Below, piece after piece: positions 36,860-48,772 of a stretch of 64,000 bases of DNA. The stretch lies in NCBI GenBank assembly GCA_036320915.1, contig JAXBDG010000022.1:558001-622000 (forward strand), given 5' to 3'. The translations under genes were made by a program, and so were the position numbers. The notes under the pieces were generated by a model that was given only the letters and a program-made list of their open reading frames with translations, had not been told where the DNA came from and ran no database searches. Positions within the stretch are counted from its first letter, which is position 1. Each line of letters starts with the position of its first letter. The DNA is from Linnemannia elongata (lineage: Eukaryota > Mortierellomycota > Mortierellomycetes > Mortierellales > Mortierellaceae).

Positions 36860-36978
36860 GCAGCTATTCTCACCCCAAATTCCTCATCAACAACTACAAC
36901 TTCAACAGCTCCAACCAGCCCAACAAACAAATCAACACACCCTCCTCCTCTCTTCCAACCCAACCACTCCAACACACA

Positions 36979-37263
36979 ATGACTGACAGACTCCAGAACA
37001 CCGCCAACCAGTTCATCGGAGGCGCCAAGCAGACCATCGGTGAAGCCATCGGAAACCCTACCCTTGCCGGCGAAGGTGCCGCCCAGAAGACCCAAGCAGA
37101 GATTGCCCAGAAGGCCGCCGATGCCAAGACCCATACCGAGGGTATCGGCCACTCCATCCAGGGCAACATCCAATCCGCCGTCGGATCTGCCGTCGGAAAC
37201 CCTACCCTCCAGGCCAAGGGAGCTGCCAACCAAGCCCTTGGCAATGTTGAGCGCAACGTCTAG
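36979..37263 (+). CDS. CsbD-like stress protein with two tandem repeats
   Basis: An intronless gene encodes 94 residues. The protein is Ala/Gly/Gln-rich and predicted helical, with no Cys or Trp. Two repeats of about 40 residues each contain GNPTLAGEGAAQ (first) and GNPTLQAKGAANQALG (second), the usual CsbD-family signature. CsbD was defined in bacteria as a sigma-B general stress protein, and the family is common in fungi as small induced proteins of unknown biochemistry. A TATA box upstream, lack of introns in an intron-rich neighbourhood and GC-rich third positions fit a highly expressed gene. A polyadenylation hexamer AATAAA lies at 37316-37321. Confidence 0.85.
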   Translation: MTDRLQNTANQFIGGAKQTIGEAIGNPTLAGEGAAQKTQAEIAQKAADAKTHTEGIGHSIQGNIQSAVGSAVGNPTLQAKGAANQALGNVERNV

Positions 37264-38020
37264 AGATGCATTTTTTTGAACTTGGAATCAACCAGGTCCC
37301 TCACTTCTTTCTGTAAATAAATCATTCTCATAACAAACATAACATCTGAGGAGAAAGAGACTTGAGTTCTTTGCCTTCTATCTGCTTATCGCTTCATTTA
37401 TTTTCAAAAGTCGACTTTGTTGTGGTCCATTGGTGATGTCTGTGGGATTCTAGGTACCAAGGCGTAGTAGCTAACAAGGCTGCGGTTCCCTCTTTAGTCG
37501 TTCGTGGGCATAGTTCTCAAGTTTGATGTGGATTCAAACCATCGATGCATTTGGTTGGACCTACGATTGTGGCTTGTGTTCCCTGGGTGGGTGGCAAAGC
37601 AGTTGATTCCCTCGTTCTTCGTCAAAGTGTGGACTCGGTCTGTTTTTCACCGTTTCACTTTGTTGCCCATCACCTCTCCTTATTTTAGGCTCTTCTTCTT
37701 TCATTTCTACATTCTTCCTCTTCGCACAATCTTCCTTCCACTCCCTCCCTTTGCACAAGAACACACACTCACATACACACCCTCAACACATAGCAACATG
37801 TCAGGTAACAAAAAAGAAAAAAAAAAGAACAATATCGACCGCTCCTACCCTTCCACCTCTACCCCCACTTGATCATGTCCTTTTACTCCAAATGAATGCC
37901 CGAGAACCAATCCACTCTTTCTTTTCTTCACCAACAACAACTCCTCGCTGACCCCTCCAAAAACCGGAACCCAACCCAACCCCATTCCCTCTCCCTCACA
38001 TCCCTCTGTCTCCAATCCTT
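37264..38020. other. Intergenic region, CsbD 3' flank and DBP5 leader
   Basis: After the CsbD polyadenylation region there is a CT-rich leader (37660-38020) for the helicase gene. An ATG at 37798 followed directly by a CAG/GTAAC donor may be the true DBP5 start if a 5' intron is used. Confidence 0.5.
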
Positions 38021-40320
38021 ATGTCACAACAAGCAGCCGACCAGTCCACCGAGCAAGGTATGTAAACCTCCTGATCAGGTTAAATGTCATTGTTGTTTGA
38101 ATGCGCTTCATGCGAATAAAAAAAAACCTCTCTCTCCTTGTTTGGCGTGCTGACATTCTGTACTTGCTGTTCTCTTTTGTTCACTCCTTCCCTCCTGCAC
38201 TTTTGTGCCCGTAGTCGCCGATGAGTTCAAGAACCTGAGCACCGGTCCCGCCGAAGAGACCCCCGCCGAAGATGCCCCCGAAGGTAAATACACTCTCAGT
38301 CCAGTCCACTCTTGAAAAGGGTTGACAATGCAACCTCCCTCCCATCGAAAGACAAAAGTGGTACCTTTTCTTGCCCAAGAAAAATCCTCGCTCAATGAAC
38401 TGACGTTTATCTGCAACAATCAATTGACCCTGTTACGACGCTTTCATTATATTAGAGGTCCTCACTGCTGAGGAGCGCGCCACTGACTTGCTCGAGTCCT
38501 CGTACAGCGTCGTCGTCAAGCTGGCCGATCAGCAGGCCGATGCCAGCTCTCCTCTTTACTCTGCAAAGTCCTTTGAGGAGCTTGGTCTGTAAGTTAACTC
38601 AGGGAACCCTTGTTATTAAGCCCCAGCTTCTGTTTGCTATCATTCGCACGCACTCACGTCAGTAGCTAATTATTATGAACTCTCGCCCTGAATAATAATA
38701 CAGCCACGAGGACTTGCTCAAGGGTATCTACAACATGAAGTTCGCTAAGCCCTCCAAGATCCAGGAGCGCGCCCTACCCCTGCTTCTGCAGAACCCGTAC
38801 GTAGATGTGCACTCGATTGTCCTTGACCAGAGGGACTAACTACCCTGAATTCAAATATCCCACTTGCACTTTGCTAACATGGCTACCTCTTCCTTGATGG
38901 TGTCGTCATAATCGAACATCAGTCCCAGGAACATGATTGCTCAGTCCCAGTCCGGAACCGGAAAGACTGCTGCCTTTGCTCTTACCATCTTGAGCCGCAT
39001 CAACTACGACCTTCACGCGCCTCAGGTAACAATCGCTCTGCTACTTAGGGGAAAGGCAATTGACGGAGCACATCAAGTGCCAACGAAGTCATGACGGAGG
39101 AACTTACCTTTATTCAATCGATTTTTCCTTACAGGCTTTGGTTTTGTCGCCCTCGCGTGAGCTGGCTCGTCAGACCATGGAAGTCATTCAGGAGATGGGC
39201 AAGTTTACCCAGGTGACCACTACCCAGGCCATCAAGGACGAGAACTTGCCTTCCAGAGTCAACTCGCACATCATTGTTGGTACTCCTGGTACCGTCTCTG
39301 ACCTTATCAAGCGTCGTGTGATTGACGCCAAGAACATCCGCCTCTACGTTTTGGACGAGGCCGATAATATGTTGGACATGCAGGGTCTCGGCGATCAGAG
39401 TCGCAACTTGAAGAGGTAAAAAAACAAACATGAAATTTGTTCACTAATTAATATTTGCGAATGTATTGTGCCTTGAATGGGGATTGTCTGTGCTAACAAT
39501 ATGTTGCCCATGTGTATGTAGACTTTTGCCCCGCGACTGCCAGATTGTTCTCTTCTCGGCCACCTGGGCTGACCGTGTCCGTCAGTTCGCCCACGAGATT
39601 GCTCCCCACGCAAACGAGATCACTCTCAAACCCGAGGAGCTTTCTGTTGACGGTATCAAGCAGTTCTACGTCGACTGCCGTAGTCAGTCCAAGGAGAACA
39701 AGAACCAGAAGTACGACATCCTCGTTGGTCTCTACTCCCTCCTTACCGTCTCCCAGTCCATTATTTTCGTCAAGGTAAAAACTCTTTCAAAAGAACGAGC
39801 GAGTATCGTGGAGTAAATATACATCACGGTCGATGTCAATTAACGTCATTCATCAATTATTTGTTATTGTTAATCCGCCCTTGAATAGAAACGTGAGACT
39901 GCGGATGAAATTGCGCAAAAGATGTCAGAGAAGCATCACGCCGTCGTCTCGCTGCACGGAAAACTGGAAGCCGCTCAGCGTGACGAAGTCATTGACTCGT
40001 TCCGTGCCGGAAAGTCCAAGGTCCTGATCACAACTAACGTCATCGCCCGTGGTATCGATATCGCCAACGTCAACATGGTCGTCAACTACGACATGCCCAC
40101 AGACCAGTATGGCCGCCCCGATCCTGAGACTTACCTCCACCGTATCGGTCGTACAGGTCGTTTTGGCCGCACTGGAGTGTCAGTCAACTTTGTCCATGAC
40201 AACAAGTCGATGCAGGTCATGAACGATATTGAGGCCCATTTTGATCGGAAGATGGTTGCCCTCCCCGATGACCTTGACGAGGCTGAGGAGATCATCAAGA
40301 AGGCCATGAAGTCTACTTAA
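38021..40320 (+). CDS. DBP5: DEAD-box RNA helicase Dbp5/DDX19, mRNA export
   Basis: Dbp5 remodels mRNPs at the cytoplasmic face of the nuclear pore and takes part in translation termination. The first exons are 38021-38057 ([12 protein letters not shown]), 38215-38283 and 38456-38588; the last spans about 39888-40320. Motifs run in order: [13 protein letters not shown] (Q motif), [10 protein letters not shown] (I), PSRELARQ (Ia), GTPGTV (Ib), DEAD (II), FSAT (III), [11 protein letters not shown] (V) and [11 protein letters not shown] (VI). The segment [11 protein letters not shown] between V and VI is characteristic of Dbp5/DDX19. The protein is about 450-470 residues. The start is uncertain: an ATG at 37798 with a perfect CAG/GTAAC donor could splice to an AG near 38032 and give a slightly shorter N-terminus. 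The helicase core is unaffected. Confidence 0.94.
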
Positions 40321-40779
40321 AAGAGTCTTTTTTTTTTGTCTTTCTCATATCACCCCACCACACACAATCAAAAAACCTTTTGGTCATCACAAATAAAAAC
40401 TGCAGTTGTTATGTTTGACCAACGAATTGTGAAGAAAGAACTTGGTCAAGGATTGCAAAGAAGAAAATAAAAAAAAAGAGTGGGCCACCTTTATTGAAAG
40501 CTATTGCTCCACATGTAATGCTAAAAAAAAAGGTCCTGTCAATCATGTCTGTTTATCCAAGTATTCCGTTTCGTCCTCTCGCCCGTTTTTTTGTGTCCTT
40601 GCAAATTTCAATCGATCCAATCCGGTCGCAAGAGAGCGAGGCTAGGCCAGGGAGCCATGAGGAGGGGGGTACAGGGGTAAGACGAGGGCTTTTGCTCCTG
40701 TTTTGTTGGTTGTTATTTGTTGGTTGTTTGTTGGTTGTTGTAGATGTAGAGGATACTACTACGGTCCTCACATCCGTTT
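40321..40779. other. Convergent 3' region between DBP5 (+) and RAD6 (-)
   Basis: A 459-bp convergent intergenic stretch with AATAAA at 40393-40398 serving DBP5 and TTG-rich repeats at 40700-40740. No gene is visible. Confidence 0.5.
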
Positions 40780-42460
40780 TTACGACTCCCATGAGGTTTC
40801 TACGATCTCACGGACACGACGCGTGTACTCCTTGCGGTTCTCCCGGTAAAGGTTGGCCGCCTCGGCATTGGCGGGCGAATTGGGGTTGGGGTCGTGGAGG
40901 AGGGACTGGATCGAGGTCAGAATCGCTGCCACATCGTAGGTGGGCGACCATCGGTTCTGCAGGATATCCAGACACAGCTCTCCATTCGCATAGACATTTG
41001 GGTGGAACATTTTCGACACAAACTTGACAGTTGGTGGTTTGTTTGGGTACGTCTCGTCAAACTGGAGGAGCAACTTGAACGTTCCATCCTCAAATGGAGT
41101 ATCGCCTAAAATAATTTTTGGAAGAAAAAAGAACATGATGGATGGATGGTCAATGGCAGGCTGCTTTTAGTAAGCAAAACAAAAACAACCATGTTGCTTA
41201 GCAACTCTGTAGAACCAATGTACGCAATGCAAACAAAAACACAGACAACGCGAAAATGAAAAAAAATAGGGAGGAAAAGAGCTACAGAGGAGGCGGGATA
41301 GATCCAAAGAACAAAAGAGCAAAAAAAAGGGTAGTAGTAGTGATAGGGGATACATGAGAATGGAGGAGGTAAGCGGAGATGATTCGATCTGGTCCTCGTT
41401 CTTTTTCTTTTTGCTCTGCATATTTGGTGCATCATTGCTTAGGTGTTTTTTTTCTTCTGCATTTTGTATCCCCAATGTCATTTGCGCTTTGTCGTACGGT
41501 CCTCTCTCTCTCTCTTCTTCTGTCTCACTGTTCTCTTTCTATCTCCTGATCCAAAAAAGAGCTGTTGCGATGGTGATCCTGGGCTGGGCACTAGAAGAGG
41601 AAATAGGGAGAGAGGACTAGATCGATCTCCTTTTTTTTCCTCAGTTTCCCGCCTTGCGTTGACAGTTTGCTCTGCCCGCCCTTGACGAGGTGGTGTTCAC
41701 CCCTCCTGCCCTGCCATTTGCCCTGCCCTGCCCACTCTATGCATAACCCACACTTGTCTGAATTCTTTCCTCAGTTTGCATAAAGCGCAAAAGTAATAAA
41801 AAAAAAATAAGAGAGCTAAATGTCCTAGGGCTCTAAAACAACACCAACACAAGTTGCGCCACTGCGTTGTTTTCGTGGTGGGTTGTGGTTGTGTCCTACC
41901 CAAGTTGGAGGCGGGAGAGGGTCAAGTGCCTTTTGTTTTGCTGAACACAGCCCGCAGCGGTTCGATTTTTTTTTTTCATACTTCTCTTTTGTTGGCTGGT
42001 TGAAAAAAAGGGAGACTAAACAACCACACACCACACTACCACTACCACAACAACAAATACAAAAGAAAAAGAACCTCTTATCGTTATTGTCTTTTCGAAC
42101 TTAGTGGACAATAAGAAGATACAAAGGATGGGTGGTCGAACAATAAGAGAGGGGACTCGCTCTATCTTTTTGTTACCCTCCTCTCCTGAGGGATTCCAGA
42201 GTCCATTTGTTTCCTCAACCACCACAACCACACTCAAGGTAAATGAGAAGTCTCTCAACTATTGCTTCCATGACCCTTTCCCCCCATTCCTTTGCTCACA
42301 GTACAGTAGGCAGTCTGGGTTGAGGTTTACCTGGTCCAAAGATGACGGCGTTCCAGAGCATGATGTTGTCGGAGCATGGTGCGCCTGAGATGCCGCCTGG
42401 GGGATCACTCTGCAGACGCTTAAAGTCTTTCATCAGACGGCGGCGAGAGGGTGTCGACAT
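40780..42460 (-). CDS. RAD6: E2 ubiquitin-conjugating enzyme Rad6/Ubc2
   Basis: Rad6 ubiquitinates PCNA with Rad18 in DNA damage tolerance and histone H2B with Bre1. Two exons on the minus strand, 42331-42460 and 40780-41105, encode 151 residues, almost exactly the length of human UBE2A/B. The N-terminus [17 protein letters not shown] is nearly the animal sequence. The UBC fold has the [16 protein letters not shown] active-site region, with the catalytic Cys in GELCLD, followed by [19 protein letters not shown]. There is no long acidic tail of the budding-yeast kind. The single intron is 1,225 bp, the longest in the window, and splits the gene after FGP. Confidence 0.96.
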
Positions 42461-42879
42461 TGTTGTTGGTTGTGTGTTGTCTTGGGGTTGGTTGTGTTGC
42501 AGGTAAGAGAGTGATAAGAGAAGAGAAGAATAGAAAAGAAAAGACGAGAAGAAATAGGGTTGTGTTGTTGCGCGTTAAGGACGGCTATTTGTATGAATTT
42601 GTCGGAACTTGGTGAAAAGGCGGACTATGAAGACGAGGAAAGAGGAGACGAATGAATTGAGACGTAGTGTATAAAGTGTTTGTTGGTGTTTTGTTTGTTT
42701 TCTTGTTTGAGTGGGTGAATGGAAGGTGGTGGAGTGGAGTGGAAGGAGAAGGAGGATTGGATGAAGAAGGAAGGAAGAAGAAAAGGAAATAAAAAAACGA
42801 ATCGAGCAGCGAGCAGCTGGTCGCTTTTCTATTGTGCTTTCCAGTCACCTGACATCTACGTTGTCTATTTCTTTTGCAG
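42461..42879. other. RAD6 upstream / DSC3 3' flank
   Basis: A 419-bp stretch, GA-rich on the plus strand (42500-42790), which is the CT-rich leader of RAD6 on its coding strand. No additional gene is visible. Confidence 0.5.
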
Positions 42880-44491
42880 CTAGTAATAGAGGTGGAGCAC
42901 GCCGAACCCAACGTTGATCATCATGCCCGCAATGATTCCTATCCACGGGTCATCAAGAGAAGATAACAGGGAAGGAGACATTGGTTAGTTCAGGTTGCTT
43001 TGGTATCCTATGGCAACCATCCATCAAGGAAAGAAATAAAACAAATGCAAACTTACCCATTTGCTGCCGCCGTGAAAAGGTCGCCTCTTTGAACCAGAAC
43101 AGCACGATCAGGCCCATAAAGAAGCCGAGCATCAGACCCCACACCATCTCACCATAGCTACCCTCCACTATTGTTTAAAATGATTCATTAGAAAAAAAGT
43201 TCATTTTAATATCATTTGTTCATGCACATATGCCCTTGATCCTCAAAAACCATATCGCGCCTCTCCTCCAAACATATGCGCACATGCCACATTGCCACAT
43301 TCTAAGAAAAGGAAAGAACAAACAACAATAAACAACAATAACTTACGTCCTTCAGGAAGCGTCTCGGCGCCATGTTGATCAATCCACTCCTCCTCAATCC
43401 GCCTCGCCCTCGCGTTCGCATCCTCGTCTTGATCTAATCCCACTGCAATACCGTTCTCACCCACTGTGGACGTGACAGTCCCTCGACTCGCATGAAACTG
43501 TCGTCGGATCGACCGGATCTCGTCCTCACTAAACCCAGCCTCCCGTAGCCGATCAAATCCTGTAGCCTGCGGAGTCATAATATGCGAAAGCTCCTCCTCT
43601 TCCTCTTCTTCGTCTTCTTCGGCCCCATCTCGTGTTTCATCCTCATCGTCCTCGCTTGCTATGCCGTCCCCGTGACGGTGTCGAGATCCTTGTCGACCAC
43701 TACTACCTCCTGGGAGAGACAATGGTCTCGATGCACCAACTCGTACTGCTGCTGCCGCCGCTGCTGAGCTAGTTGACTGCGACGGTATGTGGTGTGCGTT
43801 CAGACCATGACTCCTGGACGTCCGACTTGATCCATCTCTCCTCAGTCTTCCGCTGGTATTGCTGTTGCTCCTGCTTCCTGTAGAGGTTGCCACAGCCTTG
43901 CCCTTTTTTGCCGTCGTTGGGCCTGCCGGCTGTGCAGGTGGAAAGTCCGAAAGCGAGCACAAGAAATAAATGGGTCCTGTTTGGACGGGTATGCTGATGG
44001 TCGAAATTGAGCTCGAATTCTTGTTGTTGGCATGACTCGACGCATCAGAAGGTATATCTATTACCGTATGACCGCCGCCGCCGTCAGACGAAAGTGGATG
44101 TGTGGCTGTTGTTATTGCTGCTGTTGTTAATGATGGCGTTGGTGGCAGTGTTGAGGCTGTATTAGGTGTTGTTGTCGTGGTGGGGATATGGGTTGGTAAG
44201 ATTGATCCTAAAGAAGTATGTGTCCTAATGGTCGGCGGTGTTGACTTTTCTCCGCTCGTCCTAGAGGCGATTCCTGCAAGAATGTTGTTGGCTGCAGCTT
44301 CGACAGCTTCGACGGATGATGAAAGTCGAGACTGGTGGTGTTGGTGAGGCACCTCGACCTGAGTGAAGAGCGACTTTGGCAATGACTCGATCAAGGTCTT
44401 GTTGTCGACCAAAATCTTGCCAGAGTGGATCAACCGCAAATACTTGTTCTCAATCGACGACCGCGCCTCTTTGATCTAGCAACAAGAGTTG

Positions 44492-44538
<47 letters not shown>

Positions 44539-45078
44539 AGAAAAACAAACAAACGTGTAAGTGTTCCCTTCGACTGTAAGATTTGGAAAATGTAACTGTG
44601 TGTCGCTCATGAAGCATTGCTCAGCTAGACCTACTTTGTCCTTGACTTGCGCAATGGTATCAGTCCTCGGAACCCGCAGACTCAAGTCCTGTCCCTCACC
44701 GAACCGAATGTTAATCTCTAAGTCAGCATTTTCCTCCGTCCTGGACCGTTGCAGCATTTGATCCTGACTTTGCCGTTGACTCTGAACCGGTTGTTCATGT
44801 GATTGTTCGTCTTCTTGGCGCCGGTCAACGACTCCTGCACCGACCGGTTCCTGCATAGGAGATACTTCTCCATCATCGTCTTCTTCGCCCAAGCGACTGT
44901 ATCCTTGACGATTGCTATTGCCTCCTCTCGTCATGGCTGCCAGTGTAGCAGCTGCAACAGAACCAGCCTGCCGAGTGCGTGGAGGCGGAGGTGGCGAGTG
45001 GATGGCAGCGGATGGGCTGTTATTGCTGGATGCCTCATCCTCGCTGTCGCTTGCGTCGTTCACTCTGACATAGCTCAT
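42880..45078 (-). CDS. DSC3: DSC E3 ligase complex subunit 3-like ubiquitin-domain membrane protein
   Basis: Dsc3 is a ubiquitin-like-domain subunit of the Golgi/endosome DSC E3 ligase, which degrades membrane proteins and, in some fungi, activates SREBP. Exons on the minus strand are 44635-45078, 43347-44475, 43057-43167 and 42880-42938, about 580 residues. The N-terminal 110 residues are disordered. The Ubl domain (ADLEINIRFGEGQDLSLRVP, then NKYLRLIHSGKILVDN) spans the first intron. A very long Ser/Thr/Gly-rich linker follows. The conserved C-terminal unit has GFDRLREAGFSEDEIRSIRR, RRIEEEWIDQHG and EGSYGEMVWGLMLGFFMG as transmembrane helix 1, then FSRRQQMG and IIAGMMINVGFGVLHLYY as helix 2. 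The linker is longer than in yeasts. The first intron holds a 44-nt homopolymer. The frame extends upstream of 45078, but the MSYVRVND start is preferred. Confidence 0.85.
44492..44535. repeat. 44-nt poly(A) (poly(T) on coding strand) in DSC3 intron 1
   Basis: An uninterrupted run of 44 A on the plus strand lies 16 bp inside the 3' end of DSC3 intron 1. On the coding strand it forms the polypyrimidine tract of the acceptor. Confidence 0.97.
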
Positions 45079-45383
45079 TGAAGTTCCCTTGTCCTTGTCC
45101 TTGCGCCACAGTGTTCTCGAGCTTGATGTGAAGTTGTGAGCGTTTGTCGAAAGGGTTGTTGCGAAGAATGAAATAAAGAAAGAATGCCAATTCCACACTC
45201 CATCCCTCATCCAACGTGGAGACTATGGTCAAAAAAATGTGACTGGGGGACTGCCCCAGCAAAAATGGAATTTTTTGGTGGCGATTTTTTGCACTCAAAC
45301 TGCCTTTTTTTTAATTACAAGTACAAAGGGTGTGATTAGGATATCAAGATTAAGAGTAGGAGTAGGTGTTGTAGGGTTGTATT

Positions 45384-48183
45384 TTAAGAAACGGTGTAGT
45401 CGCGACGCCGGATGTAGCTATGAATATCGACAAAAAAAAACGACAATAGGGTAAGCAACCATTTCATAGGTAATTCAAGCTCAGAGAGCATTGGAGAACA
45501 ACCTCGCACAGACTGCAATTACCTTCGTGTAGGCGGCCTGCAAAGAACCGCTGCACAGTTTCCAATTATACTGCCACGGTCGAATGGGTTGTCCACAACC
45601 ATGGGTCTCATCATAGATGCGCTCCACTAATCCATGGAACAAAGTGGCAGCACGAATATGTTAGGTTCAGCTTCGATGCACCAACCATTCAATATCCAAC
45701 GATTTAAAAAACTACAAAAGACAGCTCATACCTGTTCATGAGTTGTACGGTTCACGGTTGCCAACCAGAAATGATAGGTTGCCAGGGCGCCAACCGCGAA
45801 ACCCATAATAAAGGCAAAGACCATGACAAGTGCTGATACAGGGGCCTTGGCCAGAACGTCGCTTTGGAAGGAAGGCACTCCTGAAGGGTCATTCTTTCGA
45901 TCACGGTACAACAGTAGTAAATGAGTCAAGCACAAGGCCGATGTGTAGAAAGCATAGATGGATGCTGTCGATACGAAGATCAAAAAGTAGCGGTAATTCC
46001 TTCGTCCGATGCAGTTGTTGAGCCATATGCAGTGGTGGTCCTCGTCCTCTGTTACCAACAATTTGTACGGATGTCAGTACCAGCTTCTCTCCGTGTAATA
46101 ATAGCGCAAAAACGAAAACGACTGCTTCAAAACTTACCAACGCAATTGTCGCATTGACGGCAATGACTGCAACGGGGTGGGCGATAGATTCTGCAAGTCT
46201 CGCAGTATTTGAGACGGACAGTGTACATTCCAACCTGGACCTCTTTCAGGCGTGGCAGGCTCTGAGGAGGATAGAATGAGGCCGAAGTAACGTCCAGTTC
46301 CCTGGGCGGGTCCAGTGGTGGATCTCCATCGATTCCTCGAGGAATGACTCCTGGGTCTGTCCAAGATGTCTTGAGCATTGAAGAGAACGCCACGATAAAG
46401 AGGTATGCCTGTACAATGGGCGCAGCTGGACTGACTCTGTGCCATAAAAATGGAGACCTATTGCCGATTCAAGTCAAGATAGGACAGATAGGTAAAAAAA
46501 AAAGGTCATGAGCATTGTGAGCCGGGTATGAATCTGCAGGGAAAAAGACGTAGGCTACAAGCCCAACTTTTTTTCTCATCTTCTGTTCACTTACGTGAAT
46601 CCATGAAACAGCCCTGTTGGGATTGTCAGCAGCAAGACCGCAACGAAGAACGCTGGAAAGTCGCGACTGGTCATGATCCGTCCTCCGCAGAAAAAGAGAT
46701 TACGTCCTGGAAATACTTTGTAATTCCTGACGGGTTTGCCTTGATGCAAAAAGTCGTCTTCGCTATGATCGTTTTCTGTTCCAAGGACGCCGCTATCAGT
46801 GCTCGGGAGCTGGGCTTCGTTGTAGTGGGTAGAACCAATGGGCACCGGACGCTCAACACTGGATATCCGCGACCGGCCATCGAGCTTGGTGTCCTTGTGA
46901 GGCGGGGTATATTGCAGAAATCCCGAAAACTGCCCTGATGCACTCGTAATAGGGATTCGTCCTGTTTGGTTGGAGATGGTCAATGTTGGTGGTGGTGATG
47001 TTGAAGGCGGACTGTACTGGAGATATCCTGGATGAGGTCCTGTCAGGTAACGACCTCCTGAGTTGCTGTCCGAAGGAGAGGCATCCATGGGGTCCTCTGC
47101 AAGAAACTCTGAGAGCGGGAGCATCTCGGCGGCCTGAGTGGACCTTGTTCGTACGAGAGGAGGTGTTCTAACGGACTGCGAGCTAAGTCGCGAAGGCGAC
47201 TGCTGACCGCTCTCTGTGTGATGACCCTCTGCTCTAGGATGGTCCTGCGAGGTTGAAGCGTGAATTACGCCAGCAGCGACTGACCACTGGCTGGTACTGA
47301 AGTCGGCTGAATATCCCCTGGACACACGACTTCGCCCCTTGAGCCGATAATCTAGGCATTCCTCCTCCATCTCTTCGCGACTTGTGCCTGGTATATATCC
47401 CGCCACGGAGAGGATAGTGTCGATGGAGGAAGGGTCGCTGTTGGGAGACCCGGCATGTGCTGGTCTCGATGAAGATATCGGATTGTCATTGCCGTCGACC
47501 ACAATAGTCTCGCTGCCTCTGCTGGTGTCTGACGCAAGTGGATGTTTGGTGGGTCCTGGAAACTTATTACTACTGTTGTTGTTGTCGCCAGTTCTCGTTG
47601 ACATGTGTTGTGCGGTGTGATATATAGGTTCGAGTGTCGGTGATTCCTCAAAGGCTCCTGTATGGCTGCCGATCGTGGCTGAGGCGACGGCAGAATTAGC
47701 CATCAGCATTTGTTCAAAGCTCATGCCTCGTTCTGCGGATGATGAAGGAAGGGAGAAGAAGGATTGGAAGGAAGGGTAGGGTTCAGACTCTGGTTCAAGA
47801 ACTGCGTGGCCGCTGAGAAGAGAGTGGGGAGGGTGGGCGGAGATAGAGGTAGGCGTTGGGGTAGTGGGCTGGATATGGTCATAGATGCTGTTGATAGGTG
47901 GGGAGGTAACTGAGACCGGGGCGATAGAGTTGTCACTAATGGCTGGTAGAGAAGAGACTTCTCTATGAGTTCCTTGACGACCAGGGACACTTTGAGAGTC
48001 TAGGGTGGTGGTTGTGGTGGCGAGGGTCTCCTGTGGCACCTGTTCAGGGCGGGCTAGTGAGTCAACAGGGGCAGGTGCAGCAGCCAAGTTGGAGGACTGT
48101 TGTTGCTGCTGTAGTGAGATATTGTTGTCGGTGTCCTTGTCCTTGTCCAGTGCGGAGACCTGGGCAGGGTCGAGTGTCGGCAT
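45384..48183 (-). CDS. DHHC palmitoyltransferase (Erf2-like) with long disordered N-terminus
   Basis: DHHC enzymes S-palmitoylate proteins such as Ras at ER/Golgi membranes. The first exon runs from ATG at 48183 to about 46593. It encodes roughly 510 residues of Ser/Pro/Gln-rich disordered sequence and then the first transmembrane helix (PAFFVAVLLLTIPTGLF). Later exons give a second helix, then the zinc-binding cysteine-rich domain: KYCETCRIYRPPRCSHCRQC, DNCVEDEDHHCIWLNNCIG with an intact DHHC, and two more helices. RTTHEQ (TTxE-like) follows, and the next exon has NPFDRGSIIGN and ends CRPPT. A final short exon gives SYIRRRDYTVS and the stop at 45384. Total is about 790 residues, against about 360 for yeast Erf2; the excess is the N-terminal extension. 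The Erf2 subgroup is inferred from the NPFDxG motif. Confidence 0.88.
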
Positions 48184-48479
48184 TGCGACGGACGGGAGAG
48201 TGTGTAAGTGTGTGAGTGTGAGTTGAGTGTGAGTTGATCGCAAAGGGGAGAAGGAAAGGGTAATAAAAGGGATGGGCAGGAAAGGGAGGAGGGGACCAAG
48301 GAGAGAAAGAGAGAGAGAGTAGGGAGAGTGAGGAGGAAGGAGTTGGTCGGTTGGTGTGCTGTCTTGTGAAGGGAGAGAAGATGGGAAGGGACCATCAGCT
48401 CACTCACTCCATACAACTTTGTGAATGGGTAAAAAAAAAAAACAAAAAATAAAGAGAGTGGGAGAAGGGTAGAAAAAGT

Positions 48480-48485
48480 CACGTG
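48480..48485. promoter_or_regulatory. CACGTG E-box (GTCACGTG context) upstream of the palmitoyltransferase gene
   Basis: GTCACGTG lies about 300 bp upstream of the ATG at 48183. It matches the box upstream of GTR1. Confidence 0.35.
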
Positions 48486-48751
48486 TATGGTGAATATTCG
48501 AATGTTGTTGGTTCTAGCTCTTGGATGGGCAATGACCAAGGTGCGATCGTGCGATGTATTCGCACCAAACAACAAAGGTTAGTCTCGAATGAACACCCCC
48601 TCCAATCAATCAATCATCACTTTTGGAGGAGGGAGAGAGGATCAAAGCGTTGAACTGATCCCCTATCAGTTCATCAGTTATGAACAACAGTTGGTCCTTC
48701 AGGGACCATCACTCCTCTTTTTTTTGTGCGTTCTGGTAAACAATCGGACAC

Positions 48752-48772
48752 AGAGAGAGAGAGAGAGAGAGA
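48752..48772. repeat. (AG)n microsatellite
   Basis: About ten tandem AG units in the intergenic region upstream of paralogue A. Confidence 0.9.

Larger units (their letters stand above)
36043..36978. other. Divergent region between GTR1 (-) and CsbD-like gene (+)
   Basis: The GTR1-proximal part carries a GAGT tetranucleotide repeat at 36071-36095 and the CACGTG at 36248-36253. The CsbD-proximal part has a TATA box at 36851-36859. No protein-like frame is present. Confidence 0.55.
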
